DNA from: Delphinus delphis
Lineage: Eukaryota; Chordata; Mammalia; Artiodactyla; Delphinidae
Assembly (NCBI RefSeq): GCF_949987515.2
Contig: NC_082702.1
Coordinates: forward strand, 55,893,600-55,957,599
Length of the DNA stretch: 64,000 nt
Direction of reading: 5' to 3'
Shown here: piece after piece, positions 56,466 to 64,000 of the stretch
Layout: every line of letters begins with the position of its first letter
Position numbering within the stretch: the first letter of the stretch is position 1
Notes under the pieces: model-generated
Database searches by the model: none
Told to the model about the DNA's origin: nothing
What the model saw: only the letters and a program-made list of their open reading frames with translations
Position numbers and translations under genes: made by a program

Positions 56466-58454
56466 GGAACCAGATGTCTACAGGGGAGGGATCTGCCAAC
56501 ACTAAAAACTAGCCCACAAAATTTCATGTTTGGCCATCGTGGTCCTTCTCAAACAGGTGGAAGAACTTGAACCCCCGCCCCAAACCACCACCACCACCAC
56601 GAGGGCCTCCCCAGGGATGAAGGGACATAAACTCGAGCACCTCGTCCTGGTGAGAGAGATTGGGAGGTGGGGCCTGGGTGTCCGGGCCTGGACCAGGGCT
56701 GGGAGGAGACTCCGGTCCAGGTGCGAGTAGTTTCATTAGTAAGTTACTCCCCTCCCCCCGCAGCCTGTAATCCAGGTGGGAAAGGGTTGGAACCGCCCCC
56801 AGAGGTTTTTAATTTTGTTTTTCAGGCTCTAGGCCCGTTGTTGAATTCTCTAACTCCTCCCTCCCCCTCCCCCTCCCCGACACTGCCGGCGTGGACAGAG
56901 GCACCCCCTCCTGCGCGTCCCGGCCGCGGTGAATCTGCCGGCCATTGCTGAGGATAAATTACCGGAGGCCGCGCTGCGGAGACACCGTGTGCTGCGTAAA
57001 TTAAAGCGTCGTCGGGCGGAGGCCTAGGCCCGCAGGAGGGAGGCGCGGCCCGGAGCGAGGCGGGTGGTGAAGCGAAAGCGCCCCTCCCACGAGGTGCCAG
57101 GGCCGGCCGGCGCCCACAGGTAGAAGCCAGTAACGGCCCCCGGCTCGGCCTCGCAGGTCCGTTTCCTTTTTCGTTTGTGGTCGGCCAGGAGCCTTGTGCA
57201 AGGCGAGGGGCCGATCCGCGTGCGCTCGGTGGAAGGTGGAGCAGGGGGAGTGGGTGGCTTGGCGGCGCCCGTCTGGGCCCTACCCCTAGTCCCCCAGCGG
57301 GCACACAGGCGGGTTCTGCTCCCCGCTGGCGCGGGCTCCGACTGCTCCAGGCCCGCCAGCGTCATCGGGAACAGATGGATGGGGGGTGGCAGGCGCCCAG
57401 CGCTCCCTCCCGTCGCAATCCTGACTGGCGCGGGGAGGGAGGGAGAGAGGGAGAGAGAGGGAGGAGGGAAGGCGGGGGAGGCTGGGCCCGCGGGGACGGC
57501 TGCGTGCGCGCCTGCCAAGCGCGGCGCGGGCATGTCCCGGGGCAGGTTTGGGGCTGGCAGAAGCGCGGGCTGGCACCGGCGGCCGAAAGTTGAAACCCGC
57601 AGCGCGGCGCAAGGGCGGCCGCTTGGGGCGGGGGGGGGGGGGCGGGGAGTGGGTACTGGTTTGCCTCCAGGCTCAGAAGTATGAAAGCTGTAGAGGATTT
57701 TCAAAAGAGGATGTACGGGGAGAGACCCTGGGCCATCCGAGCAACGTTGGGAGCTTCGGACGCGCGGGGTCGGAGCCCGGGGCGCCGTAATGCGCCAGGG
57801 CCAGGGGCGTCGGGCGAGGCCTGCGCCCATTAACCCGGCGCTTCCGGGAGACGCGGGCCGCGCTGGGGGTGGGCTCGAGGCTGGTCGTCCGCGCTCGCCG
57901 TCGGTGGGGGCGGGGCGGAGCCCGGCGTTGGGGGGTGGCTGGGGCCCGCCATTCTTCGCCGTGCCGCTTGTGGGTGCCCAGGAATTTCAGGACGCTCCCT
58001 GAGTCATTCTAGTCTGTCAAGTGCCTGGGTGAGGTGGGGGGGGTGGGTGCCAGGAATGGGGAGGCGTTGCTCTGGGGCCGGAGGCCCAGTGGGTCGTGCC
58101 AGTTTCTGGAGCCGGGCGGCCTCGGCTGTGACCGCAACCCCGGCTACTTAATGACCCCCCGGGCGGAGCGGCGCCTCCGTGGGCTCTCCAGCCGCTGGGA
58201 CGTGGGTTCTTTAAAAAACTACCCCCTGCCCCCTGCGCTGTGGGCTTCCCAAAAGTTCTTTCAAACGAAACGGGAAGGCGGAGTTTCTAGAATTTAGGGA
58301 GGAAGGAACATAGGCCCCAGTTCTTAACATTCAACCCTTTCGAGGTGCGGCCGAAAGAGGGGTTTGGGGAAGATAAACGCACAGAGCCGACCTTGTATCT
58401 CCCTCCCCTCCCCCAACACAGACACCGGCTCCGAGAAAGTTTTCCTCCAGAAGG

Positions 58455-58565
58455 TCTCTAGAGCACGTGAGTTTATCCGTCCACTCCTTGTTGGGCCTGC
58501 TTTGTGCCAGACACTGTTCTAGGCGCCGGGGAAGCGGTCGTGAGACGCAGGGGCGCTGCTCGCTT
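58455..58565 (+). repeat. L2-type repeat fragment inside CpG region B
   Basis: TGCTTTGTGCCAGACACTGT, TCTAGGCGCCGGGG and a degraded continuation. Confidence 0.45.
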
Positions 58566-58964
58566 GGCGGGCGTGTTGCAAGTGACTGCTCCCTACTTTT
58601 GGAAGCAAGGGCCTAGTCTTGGACACCAGTGTATATGGGACCTCTGAGCAGTCGAGCCAGGGGCCCCCGGGAGCCTGAGGGTGGCGCTTCCCCTACCTCC
58701 TAGTGTCCTCGGCTCACCTGGCCAGCCTGGCTGGGGAGGGGCGTGTGCCCGCGCGGGTGTACCCGGGCGCTCGTCGGTGCGCGCGCGCGTGTGTGTTTGC
58801 GGCTGAAACCCGACACCTCCCGCTGGCTGAGGTCAGGGAGCCGGGAGCGAGCCAGTGGCCCGGGAGTGGGCGGCGTTGCGCTTGGGTGTGTCCTCGGCGG
58901 CGGCGACAGCAGCAGGTGTTTCTTGGCCGGGGCCCCGGAAGCTCCACCTCCCCAGCGGGCCCGA

Positions 58965-58982
58965 GCCGCCGCCGCCGCCGCC
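58965..58982 (+). repeat. GCC triplet tract (six units) in the promoter B leader
   Basis: Six perfect GCC units about 95 bp upstream of the exon B ATG, within the CpG island and probably in the 5' UTR. Such tracts are often length-polymorphic. Confidence 0.85.
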
Positions 58983-58994
58983 GAGCAGCCCCGG

Positions 58995-59000
58995 GTGAGA
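58995..59000 (+). promoter_or_regulatory. Alternative splice donor in the leader of exon B
   Basis: CCCCGG followed by GTGAGA and then TAAG resembles a good donor. It lies 88 bases upstream of the coding donor at 59083. Use of it would remove both the uORF and the ATG-AAA-G exon end, leaving translation to start in the next exon; GSE1 has an internal M (M-S-H-E-P) suited to that. Usage is inference. Confidence 0.35.
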
Positions 59001-59040
59001 TAAGCAGTTTAGACAAACACTGGGCGACGGTGGCTCCAGC

Positions 59041-59079
59041 ATGTGTCAGGCGAGGCGGAGCTGCGGGGCCCTGGCATGA
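59041..59079 (+). promoter_or_regulatory. Upstream ORF overlapping the exon B start codon (ATGA overlap)
   Basis: An ATG at 59041 opens 12 codons (MCQARRSCGALA) and stops at TGA 59077-59079. The stop overlaps the main start in the arrangement GC-ATGA, sharing T and G. The uORF is in another frame. A ribosome finishing it sits on the main ATG, which permits termination-reinitiation but also means initiation at 59041 competes with the main start. Confidence 0.5.
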
Positions 59080-59082
59080 AAG
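59076..59082 (+). CDS. GSE1: First coding exon B (partial CDS), ATG AAA G, probable GSE1 canonical start
   Basis: Seven coding bases, ATG AAA G, are followed directly by GTGAGC, a consensus splice donor. This gives M-K and a split codon starting with G, matching the canonical GSE1 N-terminus M-K-G-M-S-H-E-P, where the remainder is on the next exon outside this window. An in-frame TAG at 59010-59012 closes the frame upstream, so this is the first possible start in frame. The -3 base is G. The exon lies inside a strong CpG island. GSE1 is a coiled-coil nuclear protein associated with LSD1/HDAC (BHC) complexes and overexpressed in some tumours. Only two full codons are visible, so the identification rests on the codons, the splice phase shared with exon A, CpG context and gene organisation. 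Confidence 0.55.
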
Positions 59083-60080
59083 GTGAGCGCGCCGCGCCGG
59101 CGGGGGCTGGGGCGCGGGGGGCGGTCTCCGCGCTCGCCCCCCTCTCCAAGTTCGCGGGTTCCGCTGGGGCGGCAGCCAACGGCTCCGGGGCAACTTCCCC
59201 CGGAGTGTGAACGGCGATAAGAGCCAGGCGGGCGGGCATGCGACCAAAGGTCCCCCCGCCCGCGGCGAGTCGTAGCCTGGGCGTCCGGGCTCCAGGCGGG
59301 GGCTCGGGCCGCCGCGGGGCTCGCGCTCGGTGGCTGCGTTCGGCGAGGGGCGCTTAGAGTGTGCGGCGAGTGGGGAGCAAGGGAGCTGGGGGGCTCTCGG
59401 TGAGCTGTCTACACTCCGACTCTGGAGTGAAAACTTTGCGGCGGCGGGGGAGGGAGCGAGGGGGGGCGGCGGTACGCCCCCGCGGCAGGTGTTGGCGGCG
59501 GCTGGCGGGGGGCGCTTGCCCGCCGGAGCCGCACGCTTTGGTGTTTTGTCTTTCTCTCCTCCCCCTTCCCTCGGAGCTAGGGAGACCGCCGGGAAGGCGG
59601 GACTGCAGCCTCCGGGGTCTCCGACCCCCACGCCCTGCTTCCCAAGGGCGCGCCCGGGGCTCCGGCGCTTTTTTCCTCCCTCTCCGCTCCCCCCGCTTCT
59701 TGGAGCCGTTCCCCTGCCCCTCCCCCTGCTGAAGATGGCTGCCCCAGCCTCGGAGGTGGGAGGTGATTGCATCCGCCGCCCCCCACTCGCACTGTCCTTT
59801 TTCCCCTCCCCGGCCCTTCCTGCTCCGCCTGGATGCGCCTCCCCGCCCCCAGCCCGGCGGCCGCGCTGATGGGCGGCCAGTGGCCCGACCGAGTGGAGCC
59901 GATTCAATTATATTGCAGCACCAGAGACACCTCCTCGGCCGCCCGCCCGCCTCTCCAGCAGGCTAATTAAATTCCCTTCGTGGAGGCGGAGCGGGAGTCG
60001 GGCTCACCCTCCCACCTCCCCCTTCCCGCTCCCCCTCCCGAGCTGGGGAGGAGGGGGGAGGGACAAGGGGACCACTTAGA

Positions 60081-62920
60081 AGTGTGCAGTAGAGACTGAG
60101 GCGCAGGCCCCGGGGACAACGGGTCGCCCGGATTGGGTGAAGTGTTGCCGCGACACCCCACGTGATGGGCCGGGGTCCCTTGCTGGAGCGCCGGCTTTGA
60201 GTTTGGAGGGCTGTGCGCACGCGGGGAAAGCACCTGCCCGCCGGCTGGGTGGTGGATACCAGCCGGGTTGAGTCGACTTGGTTCTTGTTTTGTAAACTGG
60301 CCTTTGTCTGGGAAGTGCGTCTAAAATACATTAAACCCTTGTTAACCCCTGCAGTGCCTTATCTGGGGCCCACACAGGCTGTGGTTTGGAAACAAAAAGC
60401 GGGACCACCGGATGAAAAAAAAGGGCTGCTTTTGTGAAAAGCTGGAACAAAGGACCCAGCGGATTCTGGGTGGGAACCTCCCCGCCTAAGCCGATTTCCA
60501 GGCAGAGGGACGGGAGGGCAGAAGGTCTCGTTGGGGCACTCTGAGATGTCCCCTGGTTGGCTGGCTGGGCCCTCTCCCCTGGGATTCGGCCCCCCCCTCC
60601 CAGGGGAAGGTGGGGGGACCCCAGGTGAGCAGGCTGCTTCCGGGCTGCCCTCAGGATTACTTAAGCTCGGGGCATGTAAGTGTTGCTCAGCTCGTGTTTG
60701 TGGGTTGCCTCCGCCCAGACCCTGAGGCTCAGGCCACCGCCTGACTCAGCCCGGCCACGCCACAGGTGACGGGGGCCCAGGGCGCAGGCTCTGACGGGCA
60801 GCCCGTGTGTCATCCCGGCTGCCCCGGCTTCGCAGGGGAGTCACCGCCCCGCCTGCCCCGGGGACTCGGAAGCTCTCCGCAGGCCTGGCTCTGTGATAAC
60901 AGCTACAAGGATACTTCACGAGGGGCCCTGTCAGCGCAGTCCTGACCCCTGGGTGAAAGGGGGTGCTGGGTTGGCCTTTGTCACTTCGTGTCACTGCGGC
61001 GAGGAGGGAAGGGGGCCGCAGGAGCCAGCCAGGCTTTTGACAGTCGGATTTTCCTTTCTGTGAACCGTGTGGGCGGTGCGAGTCTGGAGCTGGTGAGCGG
61101 CCAGGCCAGCGACCCGGGGTCAGCCCTGCCTTGGGAGGGGAGGCTGGGAGGCCCGTCCGGGCTCCAGGCACCGTCATATCTCTGGGGCCAGGCCCTGGCC
61201 TGTTGGGGACAGCTTTCCGAATCCTGGCTCGCTGGAGTTGAAAAGGGTTTAGAGAGCCCCCTGCTGGGTTTTCTAGAGCTGCTGCCGGCCAGCCTTCCCC
61301 CGCCCAGTTAAGCTACAGACTCTGGGTTTGTGGCTCCTGCCGGGAGAGTTCTCAGAGTTCCGCGGGTGATCCTAATGTGCGGACTGGGCCTGGGAATCTG
61401 CCCTAACAGTGGGCACACTGAGGCCCAGAGAAGCATGGGGCCAGCACCCGAGCCCACGCCAAGCAGCGGACCCCTTTGGAAGCTCCCGTGGCCTTTGCCA
61501 AACCGTGCCCGCGGGCAGACCTTTGGCCTCCTAACTTGCCTGCCTCTCGGGGAAGGTCAGGGGCTGCAGATCTGCGAGAGCCTTGTGGTTTCAGAGCAGA
61601 AGACACCGCCTGCCTCTGGGTTCAGCGTCTCTGGCCTCTGGCTGGAAGAGACAGCAAACTGCGCACAGCGCCACTCTGTGGCAGACCTGGGTCCTGCACC
61701 TCCAAGCCGGACACCTCCCCAGCCCACTCAGTCTCTAATGGCCTTTGACCCTTCGGCAGGTGGCGTCCCCGCTCCCCTCTCTGAAGGAGGAAGGGCCTCT
61801 GGGCTCAGAGCCCCTTCCTGAAGGGTGGGTGCCCGCGGCTTCTGCTTTCCCAGAAGAACGCAGGTGAGCAGGACCTGGCCGCTACCTCTCCGCTCTTGCC
61901 CCGGGAACTCGTAGGGGCTTGTGGAGTCAGCCAGCAAGGCAGGTTTTTCCTGGCCCCATCCGAAGGCTTGGAATTCCCAGCCTGGGTTACTCGAAGTCCA
62001 CGCCAGGCTGGGGTTGGGTGGCAGCGCGTTAATTACCTCTGTTAGGGCGACACAGCAGTCTCCAAAGCACAGGGCTGCGTGAGGCCGCCCGGCCCCCCTC
62101 CTGTCCCGTCCCCTCCCCTCCCCCCTTCAGCCGGCAGAGCTGTTTTTCTAAGCTACAGGGATCCGTGTTTCGGGTGACATTTCAGCTTGGCCACTCGCTT
62201 TCCTCTCTCGCCGAGTGTGGTTTCCCCACGCTGGCCTTGCTCCCCGGCCGAGGCCACAGGCGGGAGGTGACGTTTGGGAGTGTTCCTGTCAATGAGAATT
62301 TATTGAGCGCCTGCTAAGAACCTGGCCCGTGCCCGCTGCTGGGAGGTATGCACACAGCTAACACCGCCGGTGCCTCCAGAGCGGCCCTGTGCACGCCTGC
62401 CAGAGCGCGCGGGGGGCGGCGGGGGGGGGGGGCTCTTAATCTCGCCTCGGCAGCGTCTTCTCCCCACCAGCCTAGCCTTCGCGCTTGCGCCTCTGCTCCA
62501 GCAGGAATGCAACCATGGGCGTTCGTGCTCCGTGCCCTATACCTGTCTTTGCTGGGGCTGCTCTTCCGCCTGGAATTCTCCAGTCAGCCACAAATCCCAG
62601 GGGTCCCTGAGACCACCTTCCCCTGCCCCTCCCTTCCCCATGCCGGGAGCTGGTTCAGAGCGGAAGCTGCCGCAGGGCTGGGGAAGTGAGAGCAGCCTCT
62701 GGAGAGGGTGGGACGGAGGCCAGGCCTGGAGAGAAGCCCATCTGGGCTGCGGATGGGGGAGGGGGACCAGAGCTCGCAAGCATTCGTGGAAGAGAGGGGA
62801 TCTGGCTGAACTGGAGGCTTTGTGGGGTCCTGGTTGGACTTGGGGGGGTCTCTGCGAGGTGACTTTTAACCGAGGAAGGAGGTGTGCGGGCGGCAGGAAG
62901 CCCCCAGACCAAGTGCTCAT
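60081..62920. other. Start of intron after exon B, no gene seen
   Basis: GC-rich unique DNA. GAGCCCCCTGCTGGG at 61254-61270 resembles a reverse CTCF core. 62285-62345 (GAATTTATTGAGCGCCTGCT) is a small L2-like piece. Confidence 0.4.
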
Positions 62921-62924
62921 TCTT

Positions 62925-63050
62925 GGCCGTACTTTGGGCTCACCTGGGGAACTTCAGACGCCCAGGCCGGACCTGTGACCAGTTAAGACCCAGATCTCTA
63001 GGGGTGGGGGCCGGACATCTGTATTTTATAAACCCCCAGCTGAGCTAGAA
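62925..63050 (+). mobile_element. MER5-like hAT relic
   Basis: GGGCTCACCTGGGGAACTTC, GACCCAGATCTCTAGGGGTG and ACATCTGTATTTTATAAACC match the order of MER5-type elements. Ends eroded. Confidence 0.5.
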
Positions 63051-63750
63051 GGGCCTTCTGCCGGGGGCAGGGGGCAGAGTGGGCAAGGAATTCCTCTCCT
63101 TGGAGGAAGGTGGGCTCATGCTTCTTAAGGAGAACTGGGGTCCCACGTGGGAAGCCAGAGTGTGCCCTGTTCGCTCCAGAAATACATGGGACTGGGTAGC
63201 CCTCTCCCGGCCGGGGAGGCGGTGAGAAACAGTGCCCACGACCCCGTCGCTGGGTCACTGGATGGCTCTGGGCTTTGTGTTAACCTGGGGTCCACTTCTG
63301 GAGGTAGTACTCCTTACCTGCCCCCGGTGAGCTGCAAGCTCTCCTAAAGGGGCCTTCAGGTGCAGAGTTGTGTTTGGATGGGTGGCTTCTGTGCCTGTCT
63401 GAAGCTCTGGCCAAGCCTTCCAATTCTGGAACCGGTTCCTCCAGCTGGAGGACTCGACGTGTGTGAGGAGTTGCACGTTTCCGTGGCTTTGGGGTGGCCA
63501 GACCCGGGTGGGGGGCATCCCACGGGCAAATGAGGACCTCAGCCCTCCCGCCGCCATCAGTAGCCCCAGCTGTTTCCCATCTGTAGGATGGCTCTGCACA
63601 GGTTTTTTCAGAGGTAAGGGTTTAGCTGACGTAACGTATGCCACAGCCTGCCCTCAAGGGGTCATTGCAGGGGAGGGCCTGAAAGCCTTGGGGGCCTGGG
63701 GTTAGCCCCCACGTGTCTGTTGATATGGAGGTCAGTTCCTGGCCAGGGCG
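63051..63750. other. Intron sequence, no gene seen
   Basis: Unique GC-rich DNA. Confidence 0.4.
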
Positions 63751-63754
63751 TTAA

Positions 63755-63900
63755 CGTCCACCTCTGGCTCAACCAGTATGACGTCGCATGCTTTCCTTCC
63801 GGGCCTCGGTTTTCTCGTCCGTAAAGTGGGAGAGGCAGCGGCACCCGTGTCCTTGGGCTGTCGGGGGTTAAATGCTTTCTTATAAAGCCCGAGAGCTCTT
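63755..63900 (+). repeat. MIR SINE fragment
   Basis: GGGCCTCGGTTTTCTCGTCC, GTAAAGTGGGAGAGG, then GGGGGTTAAATGC. Confidence 0.6.
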
Positions 63901-64000
63901 GTGTAAGGGTATGTCAGAGGCGCACAGATCAGTCCCAATTCAGTGGCTCTATGATCTCTGGGATTCTAACTTGTGAAACCCAGAAGGCTCTGTTCCCCTA

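Larger units (their letters stand above)
56850..60080 (+). promoter_or_regulatory. GSE1: CpG-island promoter region B
   Basis: A dense CpG island runs from about 57000 through 59900 and encloses exon B. It contains many GC boxes, a GCC triplet tract and no young interspersed repeats. No TATA box is apparent near the putative start. The island extends about 800 bp into the intron after the donor, the usual arrangement for a CpG-island first exon. CpG density was judged by eye. Confidence 0.7.
5590..64000 (+). other. GSE1: First intron from exon A (partial; acceptor lies beyond the window)
   Basis: The intron begins GTAAGC after exon A. I find no convincing downstream coding exon in phase before the window ends, so the intron spans at least 58.4 kb and contains promoter B. 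It is GC-rich, heavy in ancient MIR/L2 pieces and relatively light in young elements. A second transcript from promoter B would use the donor at 59083 and share the same acceptor. This reading depends on both first exons belonging to one gene. Confidence 0.5.

Noticed and set aside
57024..57830. 268-residue minus-strand open frame
   Set aside because: Compositional frame inside CpG-rich DNA; no recognisable domain and no splice logic.
58685..58702. Acceptor-like CTTCCCCTACCTCCTAG that could make exon B an internal exon joined to exon A
   Set aside because: Joining exon A here would not bring the ATG at 59076 into frame, so it cannot yield the proposed protein; non-coding use stays possible.
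58714..59907. 397-residue open frame on the minus strand across CpG island B
   Set aside because: Pro/Arg/Ala/Gly-rich composition expected from GC-rich DNA lacking stops; no domain, and it runs antisense to the first exon and its donor.
1..64000. CRISPR arrays, phage or bacterial operons
   Set aside because: No regularly spaced repeats, no gene-dense coding, and abundant mammalian interspersed repeats.

Overview
The window is non-coding-rich vertebrate genomic DNA, almost certainly from a cetacean (whale, dolphin or porpoise). Eleven SINEs with clear ends, most with recognisable target-site duplications (TSDs), belong to the tRNA-derived CHR/CHRS and related short families typical of cetaceans and hippos. 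Other repeats are old mammalian ones: MIR, L2, L1, MER3, MER5A and MaLR LTRs. I saw no primate, rodent, carnivore or ruminant-specific SINEs. There is no bacterial-type gene, operon, CRISPR array or intact tRNA/rRNA gene.

The best reading is the 5' part of one plus-strand gene with two alternative promoters about 53.5 kb apart. Promoter region A (about 2.4-6.3 kb) is a broad CpG-rich block containing a first coding exon at 5553-5589: 12 codons plus one base, followed by a consensus donor. Promoter region B (about 56.9-60.1 kb) is a second CpG island with a minimal first coding exon at 59076-59082 (ATG AAA G, then GTGAGC). Both exons end after codon position 1 with a G, so both can join the same exon 2, which lies beyond the window. 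The start M-K-G fits the known N-terminus of GSE1 (KIAA0182), a coiled-coil chromatin/BHC-complex-associated protein. I therefore propose GSE1, at moderate confidence, because only a handful of coding bases are visible.

Both first exons have an in-frame stop upstream of the ATG, which fixes the N-termini, and both have a small upstream ORF. The A upstream ORF is three codons. The B upstream ORF overlaps the main start as ATGA.

Layout: 1-2.4 kb upstream DNA with one SINE; 2.4-6.3 kb promoter A; 6.3-57 kb a long GC-rich first intron with MIR/L2 relics, three MER3 and at least one MER5A hAT relics, two minus-strand L1 pieces, two MaLR LTRs and ten of the eleven CHR-family SINEs; a small internal CpG island near 37.4-37.7 kb; several AT-rich unique blocks that look like regulatory elements; then promoter B and the start of its intron to the end. 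The two promoter regions are free of young SINEs. Repeat family names come from memory of consensus sequences, and boundaries without a TSD are approximate.
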